A stretch of DNA of 64,000 bases from an uncultured Acetobacteraceae bacterium (GCA_903918195.1 CAIXDS010000201.1:1-64000); one strand, 5' to 3'; positions 1 through 13,266 are shown, counted from the first letter of the stretch. Notes: generated from the letters alone by a model not told the origin. Numbers and translations: made by a program.

Positions 1-300
1 GCCGAAATAGGCGTTGCCGGGGGTGAAAGCGATGCTGTAGCCGACCACGAACCAAAGCACCGTGACCAGGCAGGTGATGATGAACGACTGCATCATCGTC
101 GCCAGCACGTTCTTCTTACGCACCATGCCGGCGTAGAACAGGGCCAGGCCCGGAACCGTCATCAGCAGCACAAGGGCAGTGCTGGTCAGCATCCATGCGG
201 TATCGCCCGAATCGATCTTCGGCGCGTCTTCGGCGAAAGCCGGAAAAGTACACAAGAGTATCGGAAGCGCCCAACAGGCGCGCCGCAACAGCGTTTTCAT
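1..300 (-). CDS. amtB: Ammonium transporter AmtB, N-terminal part (runs off left edge)
   Basis: Inner-membrane channel for ammonium/ammonia uptake. Only the first 100 residues lie in the window. They show a cleavable-looking signal segment ending near FAEDAP, then the conserved first helix of Amt proteins with DTAWMLTSTALVLLMTVPGL and FYAGMVRKKN, followed by a second membrane helix. The ATG at 300 lies 17 bp downstream of the glnK stop, so the two form the usual glnK-amtB operon in which the PII protein plugs the channel when nitrogen is plentiful. Family assignment is firm; the rest of the gene lies outside the window. Confidence 0.95.
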   Translation of the reverse strand, partial: MKTLLRRACWALPILLCTFPAFAEDAPKIDSGDTAWMLTSTALVLLMTVPGLALFYAGMVRKKNVLATMMQSFIITCLVTVLWFVVGYSIAFTPGNAYFG

Positions 301-317
301 ACGGGTCGGATCCTTGA

Positions 318-1041
<724 letters not shown>

Positions 1042-1125
1042 ATGCTCGACATTGTGTTTCTCGCCGCCGGGCTGGCCTTCCTCGGCCTGTGCCTGGCCTA
1101 CGCAACGCTCTGCGACCGGCTCTGA
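1042..1125 (+). CDS. Small membrane protein preceding kdpF (27 aa)
   Basis: An ATG-initiated frame of 27 codons encodes a single hydrophobic helix (MLDIVFLAAGLAFLGLCLAY) followed by a short polar tail CDRL. It stops 10 bp before the kdpF start, so it is the first gene of the kdp operon. Similar tiny proteins upstream of kdpF occur in other alphaproteobacteria (recollection, not searched). A role as an extra small subunit or a translated leader is a guess. It is too short for composition-based tests, so coding status rests on hydrophobic pattern and position. Confidence 0.6.
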   Translation: MLDIVFLAAGLAFLGLCLAYATLCDRL

Positions 1126-1135
1126 GGCATCCGTC

Positions 1136-1225
1136 ATGATCCTCGATTACGCGCTCGGCGGCCTGGTGACCGCCGGATTGCTTGTCTATCTGGTGTGGGC
1201 GCTGTTGCGTCCGGAACGGTTCTGA
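1136..1225 (+). CDS. kdpF: KdpF, small stabilising subunit of the Kdp K+ pump
   Basis: A 29-residue single-helix protein, the normal KdpF size, with the family pattern [21 protein letters not shown] and a basic/aromatic end. In E. coli KdpF binds and stabilises the KdpABC complex in the inner membrane. It ends 10 bp before kdpA and follows a second tiny ORF. The call is based on sequence pattern plus position at the head of kdpABC. Confidence 0.9.
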   Translation: MILDYALGGLVTAGLLVYLVWALLRPERF

Positions 1226-1235
1226 GGACCCGCTC

Positions 1236-2945
1236 ATGACAGGCAACGGCTGGGTCCAGATCGTTCTGTTCGCCGCGATCATCATCGCCCTCACCGCCCC
1301 GGTCGGCGCCTGGCTGGCCGGCATCGCCGAGGGGCGGCGCAATTTTCTTACCCCTGTACTCGGCCCCGTGGAAAGGGGCCTCTACTGGCTCGGCGGCATC
1401 GATCCGACGCGTGAGCAGAGCTGGGTCGGCTACGCCGCGAGCATGCTGGCCTCCAAGGCGGCCGGTTTTGTCCTGCTGTACGTTTTGCTGCGACTGCAGG
1501 ACTGGCTGCCGCTCAACCCGGCCGGCCAACCCGCGGTGCCACCCGACCTCTCCTTCAACACCGCGGTCAGCTTCCTGACCAACACCAACTGGCAGAGCTA
1601 CAGCGGCGAGACGACGATGTCGTATTTCTCGCAGATGGCCGGGCTCACGGTGCAGAATTTCGTCAGCGCCGCCGCCGGCATCGCCATCGCCATCGCCTTC
1701 GTGCGCGGCTTTGCCCGGCGCTCGGCAAAGACCATCGGCAACTACTGGGCCGACCTGGTCCGCATCACGCTCTATGCTCTGCTGCCGTTCTCCATCGTCA
1801 TCGCCCTGGTGTTCGTCTGGCAGGGCGTGCCGCAAACCATCGGCCCGTATGTGGACGCCACCACGCTCGAAGGCGCCAAACAGACCATCGCCCTCGGACC
1901 GGTCGCCTCGCAGGAGGCGATAAAAATGCTGGGCACCAACGGCGGCGGTTTCTTCAACGCCAACTCGGCGCACCCGTTCGAGAACCCCACCGCCTTCACC
2001 AATTTGATCCAGTTGGTCGCCATCTTCACCCTCGGCGCCGGGCTGACCTCCATGTTCGGCCGCATGGTCGGCGACCGGCGGCAAGGCTGGGCGGTGTTCG
2101 CCGCCATGGGCATCCTGTTTCTGGCCGGCGTGGCCGTCGCCTATTGGTCGGAGAGCCAGGGCAACCCGCTGCTCACCGCGCTGGGCGTGGACCCCACGCT
2201 TGGCAACATGGAGGGCAAGGAGGTCCGCTTCGGTGCGCCCCTCAGCGCGCTGTTCGCCACCGTCACCACCGATGCCTCCTGCGGCGCGGTGAACGCCATG
2301 CACGAAAGCTTTCTCCCGCTCGGCGGCGCGGTGCCGCTGGTCAACATGATGCTGGGCGAAATCATCTACGGCGGCGTCGGCTCGGGCCTGTACGGCTTCC
2401 TGCTGTTCGCCATCATCGCCGTGTTCGTGGCCGGGCTGATGGTCGGGCGCACCCCGGAATACCTGGGCAAGAAGATCGAGGCGAAGGAGGTGAAGATGAC
2501 CATGCTGGCCATCCTCTGCCTGCCGCTCGCCATGCTGGGTTTCACCGCGGTCGCGGTGGTGCTGCCCGATGCGGTCGCCGGGATATCCGCCAGCGGGCCG
2601 CACGGATTCACCGAGGCGCTCTACGCCTATGTCTCGAGCGCGGCGAACAACGGCAGCGCCTTCGCCGGGCTGTCGGCCAACACGCCCTGGTGGAACAGCT
2701 CGCTCGCCTTCGGCATGCTGATCGGGCGGTTCTTCGTGATCATCCCGGCGCTGGCCATCGCCGGCTCGCTCGCGGCGAAAAAAACCGTCCCCCCCTCCGC
2801 TGGCACATTTCCCACCACCGGGCCGCTGTTCGTCTTCCTGGCCGTCGGCGTCATCCTGATCGTCGGCGGCCTCACCTTCTTCCCCGCACTGGCCCTGGGC
2901 CCCATCGCCGAGCATCTCGCGATGGCCGCCGGCACGACGTACTGA
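1236..2945 (+). CDS. kdpA: Potassium-transporting ATPase subunit KdpA
   Basis: K+-selective channel-like subunit of the KdpFABC pump, 569 residues against about 560 in the family, with ten membrane segments expected. Diagnostic stretches are visible: the first selectivity-filter region [11 protein letters not shown] and the motif [20 protein letters not shown]. The ATG at 1236 gives the family start MTGNGWVQ; an earlier in-frame start at 1182 lies inside kdpF and is rejected. Stops 9 bp before kdpB. High-affinity potassium uptake under K+ limitation is the established role. Confidence 0.98.
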   Translation: MTGNGWVQIVLFAAIIIALTAPVGAWLAGIAEGRRNFLTPVLGPVERGLYWLGGIDPTREQSWVGYAASMLASKAAGFVLLYVLLRLQDWLPLNPAGQPAVPPDLSFNTAVSFLTNTNWQSYSGETTMSYFSQMAGLTVQNFVSAAAGIAIAIAFVRGFARRSAKTIGNYWADLVRITLYALLPFSIVIALVFVWQGVPQTIGPYVDATTLEGAKQTIALGPVASQEAIKMLGTNGGGFFNANSAHPFENPTAFTNLIQLVAIFTLGAGLTSMFGRMVGDRRQGWAVFAAMGILFLAGVAVAYWSESQGNPLLTALGVDPTLGNMEGKEVRFGAPLSALFATVTTDASCGAVNAMHESFLPLGGAVPLVNMMLGEIIYGGVGSGLYGFLLFAIIAVFVAGLMVGRTPEYLGKKIEAKEVKMTMLAILCLPLAMLGFTAVAVVLPDAVAGISASGPHGFTEALYAYVSSAANNGSAFAGLSANTPWWNSSLAFGMLIGRFFVIIPALAIAGSLAAKKTVPPSAGTFPTTGPLFVFLAVGVILIVGGLTFFPALALGPIAEHLAMAAGTTY

Positions 2946-2954
2946 GGTCCCGCC

Positions 2955-5054
<2,100 letters not shown>

Positions 5055-5075
5055 AATTTCTCCGGGAGTCCGCAC

Positions 5076-5681
5076 ATGCTTCGCGAAATCCGTCCGGCCA
5101 TCACCATCATGCTGGCGCTGACCGTGCTCACCGGGCTGGCCTATCCGTTGTTCATCACCGGCATCGCCCAGGCGGTGTTTCCCCGCCAGGCCAATGGCAG
5201 CCTGATCGAACGTGACGGCCGCGTGGTCGGGTCGGCGCTGATCGGCCAGAGCTTCGCCGGCGAACGTTATTTCCATGGCCGCCCCTCGGCGACCACCGGC
5301 ACCGACCCGGGCGACGCCACGAAAACCATCCCGGCGCCGTACAACGCGGCCAATTCCGCCGGCTCCAACCTGGCGCCGACCGCCAAGGCGCTGATCGACC
5401 GGGTGCAGGAGGATGTCGGCAAGCTGAAGGAGGAAGCCGCCGGCGCGCCGATCCCCGCCGACCTGGTCACCACCTCGGCAAGCGGCCTCGACCCCGACAT
5501 CTCGCCGGCGGCAGCACTGCTGCAGGTCAAGCGTGTCGCGGCGGCACGCCATCTGCCGGAAGCGGCGTTGCGGGCGCTGGTCGAGCAGTCCGTCGAGAAG
5601 CGGACGCTCGGCCTGGTCGGCGAGCCGCATGTCAACGTCCTGGCGCTCAATCTGGTCCTGGATGGCCTGAAGATGCACTGA
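5076..5681 (+). CDS. kdpC: Potassium-transporting ATPase subunit KdpC
   Basis: Single-spanning accessory subunit of 201 residues. It opens with [20 protein letters not shown], the family's membrane anchor, followed by the periplasmic domain with [11 protein letters not shown] and a C-terminal region containing [12 protein letters not shown]. It is thought to raise ATP affinity or help assembly of KdpFABC. It lies 21 bp after kdpB and 4 bp before kdpD, so one transcript is likely. Confidence 0.97.
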   Translation: MLREIRPAITIMLALTVLTGLAYPLFITGIAQAVFPRQANGSLIERDGRVVGSALIGQSFAGERYFHGRPSATTGTDPGDATKTIPAPYNAANSAGSNLAPTAKALIDRVQEDVGKLKEEAAGAPIPADLVTTSASGLDPDISPAAALLQVKRVAAARHLPEAALRALVEQSVEKRTLGLVGEPHVNVLALNLVLDGLKMH

Positions 5682-5685
5682 AGCC

Positions 5686-8451
5686 ATGTCGGGCCGCGAC
5701 GTCCGGCCTTCGCCGGAAGCCCTGCTGAAGGAAGCCGCCCGCGAATCCGGCCGCGGGCGGCTGAAGATTTTCCTCGGCGCCGCCCCCGGGGTGGGCAAGA
5801 CCTATGAAATGCTGTCGAGCGGGCAGGCGCGCCGGCACGACGGTGTCGATGTGGTGGTCGGCGTGGTCGAAACGCATGGCCGCGCCGAGACGGCTTGCCT
5901 GCTCGAGGGGCTCGACGTCCTGCCGCGCCGCCAGATCGACTACAAGGGCCAGACGCTGGAGGAGATGGACCTCGACGGCCTGCTGGCCCGCCGGCCGGCG
6001 CTCGCCCTGGTCGATGAACTTGCCCACAGCAACGCGCCGGGCAGCCGCCACCCGAAGCGCTACATGGATGTGGAGGAATTGCTGGCCGCCGGCATCGACG
6101 TCTGGACCACGCTGAACATCCAGCATGTCGAGAGCCTCAACGACGTGGTCGCCCGCATCACCCGCATCCGCGTGCGCGAGACGGTACCGGACGGCGTGCT
6201 GGACCGCGCCGATGAGATCGAGGTGGTGGACCTCACGCCCGACGACCTGATGCAGCGGCTGCGCGGGGGCAAGGTGTATGTGCCGCACACCGCGGCGCGC
6301 GCGCTGGACCATTATTTCTCACCCGGCAACCTGACGGCGCTGCGCGAGCTGGCACTGCGGCGCACCGCGCAGCGGGTGGACGCGCAGTTGCTCGACCACA
6401 TGCAGGCGCACGCCATCAGCGGCCCCTGGGCGGCCGGCGAGCGCGTGCTGGTATGCGTGGCCGGAACCGGCAGCGGGCCTGCGCTGGTGCGCTATGGCCG
6501 CCGGGTGGCCGAGCGTCTGCGCGCGCCCTGGACGGCGCTGCACGTCGAGACCGCCTCCCGCGCGGAGCTGTCCGAGGCGACCCGCACCAACATCGCCGAC
6601 GCGCTGCGCCTGGCCGAGCGGCTGGGCGCCGAGGCGGTGACCATCCCCGGCCACGACGTGCCGGGCGACATACTGGCCTATGCGCGCGAGCGGAATTTTT
6701 CCCATCTGGTGGTGGGCCGGCCAACCCGGACCGGTCCGTTCGGCTGGCTGCGCTCCAGCTTCGCCACCGCCCTGATCGACCGGGCCGGCGACATTCCCGT
6801 GCACGTGGTCGGCGGCGGCGATCCCCGCACCGCCCGCGCGCCGGCCCCGCCGGCGGCGCGCGACGTCCGGCCCTGGCCGTACGTCGCCAGCACCTGCATC
6901 GTGGCGGCGGCGGTGCTGGTCGGGCTCGGGCTGCAGCTTGTGCTGACGGTCAGCAACATTTCGCTGGTGTTCCTCACCGCGGTGCTGGTGACCGCCGCGA
7001 CGTTTGGCCTGTGGCCGTCACTGTATGCCTGCATGATCAGCGTGCTGGCCTATAATTTCTTCTTTCTGCCGCCGGTCTACACCTTCACCATCGCCGATCC
7101 CGAGAACGTGGTGGCGCTGTTCTTTTTCCTGGTGGCCGCGCTGATTGCCGGCAACCTCGCCGCCGGCATGCGCGCGCAGGCGCTGGCGGCGCGCGGACGG
7201 GCCGGCACGACCGAGGAACTCTATCGCTTCAGCCGCAAGCTGGCCGGCATCCTCGACATGGACGACCTGCTATGGGCCACCGCCTACCAGGTCGCGACCA
7301 TGCTGAAGGTGCGCGTGGTGCTGCTGCTGCCGGAAGGCGAACACAGGGGCGAGGGTCTCGCCGTGCGCGCCGGCTACCCGCCGGAGGACGAACTCGACCC
7401 GGCCGACCTAGCGGCCGCTTCGTGGTGCTGGAAGAACAACCGCGAGGCCGGCAGGGGCGCCGACACGCTGCCCGGCGCACCCCGGCTGTTCCTGCCGCTG
7501 CGCACCGGCAGCGGTCCCGTCGGCGTGCTCGGCATCGACCGCGAAGGGCCGGTGACCGACACCACCCGCCCGCTGCTCCCCCCCGACCAGCGCCGCCTGC
7601 TCGATGCGCTGGCCGACCAGGCGGCGGTGGCGATCGAACGGGTGAACCTCGCAGCGGACGTCGACCGCACCCGCCTGCTGGCCGAGACCGAGCGGCTGCG
7701 CTCGGCGCTGCTGACCTCGATCTCGCACGATTTGCGCACCCCGCTCGCCGCCATCCTGGGCGCCGCCAGCGGGCTGGAGAGCTACCACGCGCTGCTGGAC
7801 GAGGCCGGGCGGCGCGACCTGCTCGCCACCATCCGCGACGAGGCCGAGCGGCTGAACCGCTTCGTCGGCAACCTGCTGGACATGACCCGGCTGGAATCGG
7901 GCGCGCTGGCGCCGCGAATGGAGGCGGCCGATCTCGGCGAGATGGTCGGCGCTGCTCTGGCCCGTGCCGGACGCGTGCTGGCCGACCACCGGGTGGAGAT
8001 GGACCTCGCCCCCGACCTGCCGCTGCTGAAGATCGACCCGGTGCTGTTCGAGCAGGTGTTGTTCAACCTGCTCGACAACGCGGCGAAATACGCCCCCGAG
8101 GGCAGCACCGTGATGCTGCGCGCCTGGCACGAAACCCTGCCCGGCACGGAACGGCAAAGGATGGAACGGCTGGTGCGGCTGCAGGTGATCGACGAGGGGC
8201 CGGGGCTGCCCGAGGACGCGCTTGAACGGGTTTTCGACAAGTTTCACCGCATCGCCGGCGGCGACCGCCAGCGCGCCGGCACCGGTCTCGGGCTGGCGAT
8301 CTGCCGCGGCTTCGTCGAAGCGATGGGCGGCAGTGTTTCCGCCAGCAACCGGCGGGACCGCTCCGGCGCGGTGTTCACCGTCACCCTTCCGGCCCACCCG
8401 GCCAGTGCGGACATGCCGGTCCGCACCACAGCGGAGGACCCGCCGGCGTGA
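5686..8451 (+). CDS. kdpD: Sensor histidine kinase KdpD
   Basis: Membrane sensor for K+ limitation/turgor, 921 residues. Domains: N-terminal KdpD domain with P-loop GAAPGVGKT at 31-39; a USP-like domain around 255-375; four closely spaced membrane helices (about 396-495); a GAF-like linker; HisKA with [11 protein letters not shown], phospho-acceptor His681; and an HATPase domain ending around 900. It phosphorylates KdpE, whose GTG start overlaps the kdpD stop by 4 bp. Unlike E. coli, where kdpDE can be transcribed separately, no gap or promoter is visible before it. Confidence 0.97.
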   Translation: MSGRDVRPSPEALLKEAARESGRGRLKIFLGAAPGVGKTYEMLSSGQARRHDGVDVVVGVVETHGRAETACLLEGLDVLPRRQIDYKGQTLEEMDLDGLLARRPALALVDELAHSNAPGSRHPKRYMDVEELLAAGIDVWTTLNIQHVESLNDVVARITRIRVRETVPDGVLDRADEIEVVDLTPDDLMQRLRGGKVYVPHTAARALDHYFSPGNLTALRELALRRTAQRVDAQLLDHMQAHAISGPWAAGERVLVCVAGTGSGPALVRYGRRVAERLRAPWTALHVETASRAELSEATRTNIADALRLAERLGAEAVTIPGHDVPGDILAYARERNFSHLVVGRPTRTGPFGWLRSSFATALIDRAGDIPVHVVGGGDPRTARAPAPPAARDVRPWPYVASTCIVAAAVLVGLGLQLVLTVSNISLVFLTAVLVTAATFGLWPSLYACMISVLAYNFFFLPPVYTFTIADPENVVALFFFLVAALIAGNLAAGMRAQALAARGRAGTTEELYRFSRKLAGILDMDDLLWATAYQVATMLKVRVVLLLPEGEHRGEGLAVRAGYPPEDELDPADLAAASWCWKNNREAGRGADTLPGAPRLFLPLRTGSGPVGVLGIDREGPVTDTTRPLLPPDQRRLLDALADQAAVAIERVNLAADVDRTRLLAETERLRSALLTSISHDLRTPLAAILGAASGLESYHALLDEAGRRDLLATIRDEAERLNRFVGNLLDMTRLESGALAPRMEAADLGEMVGAALARAGRVLADHRVEMDLAPDLPLLKIDPVLFEQVLFNLLDNAAKYAPEGSTVMLRAWHETLPGTERQRMERLVRLQVIDEGPGLPEDALERVFDKFHRIAGGDRQRAGTGLGLAICRGFVEAMGGSVSASNRRDRSGAVFTVTLPAHPASADMPVRTTAEDPPA

Positions 8452-9146
8452 CCGGGCAGAGCGTGCTGATCGTCGATGACGAACCGGCCATCCGGCGCCT
8501 GCTGCGCACCAATCTCGGCGCACAGGGCTACCGCACGCTGGAGGCCGCCAGCGGCGCCGAGGCGCTGGCGCGGATCGCCGCCGACCGGCCGGACGTGGTT
8601 ATTCTGGATCTCGGCCTGCCCGACCGCGACGGCCTCGATATCATCCGCACCGTGCGTGCCAGCAGCGCCGTGCCGATCGTGGTACTGACCTCGCGCGAGG
8701 CCGAGCGGGCCAAGGTGGAGGCACTCGACCTGGGTGCGGATGACTACGTGACAAAACCGTTCGGCATGGACGAGCTGATGGCCCGGCTGCGCACCGCGCT
8801 GCGCCACCGGCTGGCGCAGGACGGCGCGCAGCCGGTGTTCCGCAGCGGCGATCTGGAAGTCGATCTGGTCCGCCGGCACGTCCGGGCGGGCGGCGCAGAA
8901 AAGAAACTATCGCCACGGGAGTGGGATATCCTGACCCTGATGGTCGCGCATGCAGGCCGCGTGCTGACCCACCGCTTCATCCTCGGCCGCCTGTGGGGCG
9001 CAGGGGGCGACGTACAACAGTTGCGGGTATATGTGAGACAGATTCGTCAGAAGATCGAGGCCGACCCCGAGCGGCCCCGCCATATCCTCACCGAGACCGG
9101 CGTGGGCTACCGCCTCGCCGAGCATGAGATGCCGCATGACGCTTGA
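8448..9146 (+). CDS. kdpE: Response regulator KdpE
   Basis: OmpR/PhoB-type transcription factor of 232 residues that activates kdp. Receiver domain with acidic pair at 10-12, phosphoacceptor Asp54 ([10 protein letters not shown]) and Lys in TKPFG, then a winged-helix DNA-binding domain ending [13 protein letters not shown]. The GTG at 8448 overlaps the kdpD stop (GTGA), indicating translational coupling. It is followed at once by a PtsN-like gene, an uncommon addition to a kdp operon. Confidence 0.97.
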   Translation: MTGQSVLIVDDEPAIRRLLRTNLGAQGYRTLEAASGAEALARIAADRPDVVILDLGLPDRDGLDIIRTVRASSAVPIVVLTSREAERAKVEALDLGADDYVTKPFGMDELMARLRTALRHRLAQDGAQPVFRSGDLEVDLVRRHVRAGGAEKKLSPREWDILTLMVAHAGRVLTHRFILGRLWGAGGDVQQLRVYVRQIRQKIEADPERPRHILTETGVGYRLAEHEMPHDA

Positions 9147-9576
9147 TGAGCTGATCCCGCCCGACCACGTGTTCGACCGCCTGCGCGCGGCCGACAAGGC
9201 GGCGTTGCTCGGTGCGCTCGCGCGGGCGGCCGGCGAATTGCTCGGTCTGCCGCCGGCCGAGATCGCCGCGGCGCTGGCCGCGCGCGAGGCGCTCGGCTCG
9301 ACCGGAATCGGTGGCGGCATCGCGGTGCCGCATGCCAGGATGAGCGCGCTGGCGGCCCCGTCCGGGTTCTTCGCCCGGCTGGACCGGCCGGTCGCCTTCG
9401 ACGCGGTCGATGGCCGGCCGGTCGATCTGGTTTTCCTGCTGCTCAGCCCGGCGGCAGACGGGGAGCATCTGCGCGCGCTCGCCGCGGTGTCGCGGCGGCT
9501 GCGCACGCCGGGCGTAGCCGAGGCGATGCGCACCGCCGCCCCCGCCGCCCTGCGGGCGGCCCTGCTGGGAGCATAG
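9136..9576 (+). CDS. PTS EIIA (PtsN/EIIA-Ntr-like) protein in the kdp operon
   Basis: 146-residue PTS_EIIA_2-type domain. The phosphorylatable histidine is His66 in GGGIAVPHARM, the family signature. Start chosen at the ATG at 9136 (MTLDELIPP), overlapping the end of kdpE by 11 bp; an ATG at 9124 adds four residues. In E. coli the dephosphorylated PtsN protein contacts KdpD and stimulates kdp expression, so its place directly after kdpDE suggests a dedicated phospho-regulator of K+ uptake. That functional link is inference here. The cognate EI-Ntr/NPr partners are not in the window. Confidence 0.85.
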   Translation: MTLDELIPPDHVFDRLRAADKAALLGALARAAGELLGLPPAEIAAALAAREALGSTGIGGGIAVPHARMSALAAPSGFFARLDRPVAFDAVDGRPVDLVFLLLSPAADGEHLRALAAVSRRLRTPGVAEAMRTAAPAALRAALLGA

Positions 9577-9579
9577 CAT

Positions 9580-9756
9580 ATGGACGCGTTCCGGCAGTTG
9601 CAGGTGCTCAGCCTGTTGGTCATGGCGCTGTTCGTGGCGCCCGGTGCGATGCCGCCGCTGCGCCCGTACGCCCGCTGGCTGCGCATCGTCGCGCTCGGGC
9701 TCTATGTCGCCGGTGGCCTGGCGATCCTGGCCAACTGGCAGCTCACCCGCACCTGA
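9580..9756 (+). CDS. Small two-helix membrane protein at the end of the kdp operon
   Basis: 58 codons from an ATG 3 bp after the ptsN-like stop. Two hydrophobic segments (about 8-24 and 35-53) are separated by a proline/arginine-rich turn PPLRPYARW. The spacing implies co-transcription with kdp. No family recognised. It might be an accessory subunit or an unrelated small membrane protein; coding status is supported by tight spacing, start and strongly biased hydrophobic composition. Confidence 0.6.
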   Translation: MDAFRQLQVLSLLVMALFVAPGAMPPLRPYARWLRIVALGLYVAGGLAILANWQLTRT

Positions 9757-9758
9757 CC

Positions 9759-9774
9759 GCGGGCGGGCGCCCGC
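9759..9774 (+). terminator. GC-rich hairpin after the kdp operon (possible terminator)
   Basis: GCGGGC at 9759-9764 pairs with GCCCGC at 9769-9774 across a 4-base loop, starting 2 bp after the last kdp-operon stop codon. There is no run of T after the stem, so intrinsic termination is uncertain. Confidence 0.3.
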
Positions 9775-9892
9775 GCGGCGGCGCTTGGTGGCGCAATTTT
9801 CCGGTCCTATAAGCAGTCAGTGCGCCTTCGCAACGCGCCGGAACCAAGCCGATGGCATGCCGGCCTTCCGGCACCAGTAGGAACATTACCGC

Positions 9893-12802
9893 GTGCAAGC
9901 TGCGCAGGAGCAACTCCGGCTCGCCCTCCTGGACTCCTACCAGATCATGGACACGCCGCCGGAGCCGGGGTTCGACCGGATCACCGGGCTCGCCGCACGC
10001 CTGCTGGACGCACCGGTTGCCCTGCTCTGCCTGGTCGGCGCCGACCGGTTGTATTTCAAGTCGCGCCACGGCACCGCCCTGACCGAAGCGCCGCGGCAGG
10101 CCGGGTTCTGCCACCTGACGGTCGACTCCCCCCGCACGCTGGTCATTCCCGATACGCTGGCCGACCCCGCCCATGCCGGCAATCCCATGGTCACCGGCGC
10201 CCCGCATGTCCGCTTTTATGCCGGCACGCCGTTGCGCGCCGCCGGTGGCCACGCGATCGGCACCCTCTGCGTGCTCGACGCGGTGCCGCACCCGGCCCCG
10301 GACGGCGAAGCGCTCCGCGTGCTGGAGGATCTGGCCGCCACCGTGGTCGCCCTGCTCGATGCCCGGCTGCGCGAGCGGCAACTGGCGGCGGCCAGCCACA
10401 CCGCCCGGCTGCACACCGAATTGCTGCGGCTGAGCTTCGAGGCGCCGGACTGGCCGACCATGATCCGCGCGGTCCTGGCACGGATCTGTGCGGCGAACGG
10501 CGCGCGCGCCGGCTCGGTGTGGCGCCTGCTGCCCGACGGGCACGTGTGCATGGCCGAATACCATGTCGCCGGACCGCCCTTGCCCGAACCGTTCCTCGCC
10601 TGGTGCCGCGCCGCGCGGCCGCCCGCGGACGCGACGCTGATGGGCCGGGCGATGCGGCAGGAACGCCGTTTCGCCCTCGACTTCTCGCAGGCCGACCTGG
10701 CGGCAATGCCGGTGCTGCAATCCTGCCGGGACGCCGGCCTGCACGCCATCCTGGTGCAGCCGGTCAGCCTGGGCGAGCGCAAGTTCGTCATTACGGTGCT
10801 GTTCGAACACTCCCCCGCCGACCTGCAGGCGCTCGGCGACCGGCTGTTCGATCTGGTTGACACGCTGCGGCCGGCGATGTTCCGCCACGTCGCCGAGGAA
10901 CAGCAGCGCCTGCTCGGGGCGGCGTTGGACGCCGCCTCGGATTCGGTGCTGATCGTGCAGGCCGGGCCGGCCGCTGGCGCCGCCCCCAGCATCCTGTATG
11001 CCAGTGCCGCAGTGTCGCGGGTAACCGGGTGGCAGCGGAACGAAATCGTCGGCGCCTCGCCTGCCCTGTTCATCGGGCCGGAAACCGACCGGCGGCAGCT
11101 CGCCGCCATCCGGGCGGCCGCCCGCGCCGGGCGACGTATCCGCACGGAGTTGCTGGGCCACCGCAAGGACGGCAGCAATGTCTGGGTGGAAACCGAGATC
11201 AGTACGCTGTCGGATGCCGGCGGCGTGCCGACCCATTGGATCGCCATCCAGCGCGACATCACCCAGCGGCGCGCCGACGAACGCGCCCTCGCCGAGCGCA
11301 ACCGCGCCTTCCGCCTGATCTTCGAGGACAACCCGCTGCCGATCTGCATCTACGAGGAAGCCACATTGCGCTTCCTGGAAGTGAACGCCGCGGCGGTGCG
11401 GATGTTCGGCTGGAACCGGGATGAATTCCTCGGCCTCACCATCGCCGACCTGCGCCCGCCTGAGCAGCGCGCGGGCCTCTTGAGCGAGGTGGCCGCGCGC
11501 GGCGGCGGCTATCACACTATCGGCCCGCTGCCCAACCTCACCCGGACCGGCGAAGTGCTGCATGTGCAGATCGCCTCGCAGCCGATGCACTTCCAGGGCC
11601 GGCCGGCCCGCATCGCAGTGGTCGCCAACGTCACCGAGCTGCACCGCGCCCAGGAAGCCCTGCTGCAGTCGGAACGGCTGAGCACGATCGGCCAGATCAC
11701 CGGCGGGGTGGCGCATGATTTCAACAACCTGCTCACCGTGGTGATGCTCAACCTCGGCGACGCGCTGGCCGAGGCGCCGGCCGGCAGCGCGCTGCACGAC
11801 ATGCTGGATTCGGCACTGTATGCGGCCAACCGGGGGGCGGAACTGACCAGCCAGTTGCTGTCGTACGCCCGCCGCCAGACCCTGCGGCCGCAGGTGGTGC
11901 GACTGCATGAGCAACTGGCCCGTCTGGTGCCGCTGCTGCGCCGCGCGCTGGCCGCGCGGCACCAGCTGGAAACCGCGTTCGGCGGCCCGGAGCTGACGGT
12001 GAATGTCGACCCCGCGCAGCTGGAAACCGCGGTGATGAACCTGGTGCTGAACGCCCGCGACGCCCTGCCGGAGGGCGGGCGGATCACGCTCGGGGTCGCC
12101 CGCCGCACGGTCGACAGCCCCCTGCCCGCGCTGCCGGACCCGATCGCCCCGGGGCGCTACGCCGCGGTGTTCGTCGAGGATTCCGGGCGCGGTATTCCCG
12201 AAGCGGCGCAGCGCCGCGTGTTCGACCCGTTCTTCACCACCAAGCAGGCGGGCGAGGGCAGTGGGCTCGGGCTCAGCATGGTGTATGGCTTCGTCCGCCA
12301 GTCGGGCGGCCACCTCGATCTGCGCAGCCGGCCCGGCAGCGGCACCCGGGTGGACCTGCTGCTGCCGGTGATCGAGACGGCGGCAAAAGCCGCCTCGCCG
12401 CCGGCCGCCAGCCTGTTCCGCGCCGAGGGCATGACGGTGCTGCTGGTCGAGGACCAGGAGGCGGTGCTGCGCGTGGTGTCGCGCCATTTCGCAGGCCTCG
12501 GCTTCCGCGTGCTGGCGGCCTGCTGCGCCGAGGCGGCGCTGCCGCTGCTGCGCGGCGGCGAGCCGATCGACCTGCTGTTCAGCGACGTGGTGCTGCCCGG
12601 CAGCATGGACGGGGCCGCACTGGCCGGACACGCCCTGATTCTGCGGCCGGGCCTGCGGGTGCTGCTGACCTCGGGCTTTGCCGGCGAGTCATCGGGCAGC
12701 GCCAGACGGTTCAACCTGCTGCGCAAGCCTTATCTGCGCCGCGACCTCGTCGCCAGCCTGGAGCGGGTCTTTGCCGCCCCGCCGCCGGGCGCCGCGGGAT
12801 AA
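9893..12802 (+). CDS. Hybrid sensor histidine kinase (GAF-PAS-PAS-HisKA-HATPase-REC)
   Basis: 969-residue cytoplasmic hybrid kinase without clear membrane helices. Order: N-terminal GAF (about 20-165, opening DSYQIMDTPPEPGFDRIT), a second GAF-like stretch (about 178-325), PAS domains near 339-460 and 465-590, HisKA with phospho-acceptor His608 (GGVAHDFNNLL), HATPase about 705-830 (GSGLGLSMVYGF), and a C-terminal receiver from 847 with Asp898 (LLFSDVVLPG). The GTG at 9893 is taken as start. No partner regulator with an output domain is adjacent, so the signal and target are unknown. Confidence 0.9.
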   Translation: MQAAQEQLRLALLDSYQIMDTPPEPGFDRITGLAARLLDAPVALLCLVGADRLYFKSRHGTALTEAPRQAGFCHLTVDSPRTLVIPDTLADPAHAGNPMVTGAPHVRFYAGTPLRAAGGHAIGTLCVLDAVPHPAPDGEALRVLEDLAATVVALLDARLRERQLAAASHTARLHTELLRLSFEAPDWPTMIRAVLARICAANGARAGSVWRLLPDGHVCMAEYHVAGPPLPEPFLAWCRAARPPADATLMGRAMRQERRFALDFSQADLAAMPVLQSCRDAGLHAILVQPVSLGERKFVITVLFEHSPADLQALGDRLFDLVDTLRPAMFRHVAEEQQRLLGAALDAASDSVLIVQAGPAAGAAPSILYASAAVSRVTGWQRNEIVGASPALFIGPETDRRQLAAIRAAARAGRRIRTELLGHRKDGSNVWVETEISTLSDAGGVPTHWIAIQRDITQRRADERALAERNRAFRLIFEDNPLPICIYEEATLRFLEVNAAAVRMFGWNRDEFLGLTIADLRPPEQRAGLLSEVAARGGGYHTIGPLPNLTRTGEVLHVQIASQPMHFQGRPARIAVVANVTELHRAQEALLQSERLSTIGQITGGVAHDFNNLLTVVMLNLGDALAEAPAGSALHDMLDSALYAANRGAELTSQLLSYARRQTLRPQVVRLHEQLARLVPLLRRALAARHQLETAFGGPELTVNVDPAQLETAVMNLVLNARDALPEGGRITLGVARRTVDSPLPALPDPIAPGRYAAVFVEDSGRGIPEAAQRRVFDPFFTTKQAGEGSGLGLSMVYGFVRQSGGHLDLRSRPGSGTRVDLLLPVIETAAKAASPPAASLFRAEGMTVLLVEDQEAVLRVVSRHFAGLGFRVLAACCAEAALPLLRGGEPIDLLFSDVVLPGSMDGAALAGHALILRPGLRVLLTSGFAGESSGSARRFNLLRKPYLRRDLVASLERVFAAPPPGAAG

Positions 12803-12831
12803 CCGGCAGCCGCAACGATGCTGATGCGCGG

Positions 12832-13266
12832 TTACCTGAAGCTGCGGCCGCGCGGGATGATCATCGGCGCGATGATACCAAGGCCGATGCCCCAGAAACC
12901 ATTGATCACGACCGAGCGCAGCATGGCGTCCGGTGCCCAGCCGCCGGCGATCGGCAGGCCCTTGAGCGGTGCCACCACGAACCAGCCCACCGCAGCGGCC
13001 AGCAGGCCGAAACCGAGGCCGACCAGCCATTTGGGCACGCGCCGCAGTAACGGCAGGACAACGCCGAACCCCACGCCATACAGCCCGCCCCAGAAGCACA
13101 GGTCAGCCAACCGCGGGATGTGCAGCGGACCGTACGGAGAAAGGTCATACGGTCGGAACGGCGCCAGGCCGTTGCTGTACAACACCCAGACCATGCCCTG
13201 GTGAAACACCACGACGGCCAGGGAACCGGCGACAAAGCCGAGGGCGGCACGCAGCAGGATCGTCAT
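12832..13266 (-). CDS. Unknown four-helix membrane protein
   Basis: 144 residues, almost wholly hydrophobic, with about four membrane helices: MTILLRAALGFVAGSLAVVV, a segment with FWGGLYGVGFGVVLPLL, GLGFGLLAAAVGWFVVAP, and GFWGIGLGIIAPMIIP. The ATG at 13266 is chosen because it begins the first helix directly. Converges with the hybrid kinase gene. I do not recognise a characterised family; function unknown. Confidence 0.7.
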   Translation of the reverse strand: MTILLRAALGFVAGSLAVVVFHQGMVWVLYSNGLAPFRPYDLSPYGPLHIPRLADLCFWGGLYGVGFGVVLPLLRRVPKWLVGLGFGLLAAAVGWFVVAPLKGLPIAGGWAPDAMLRSVVINGFWGIGLGIIAPMIIPRGRSFR

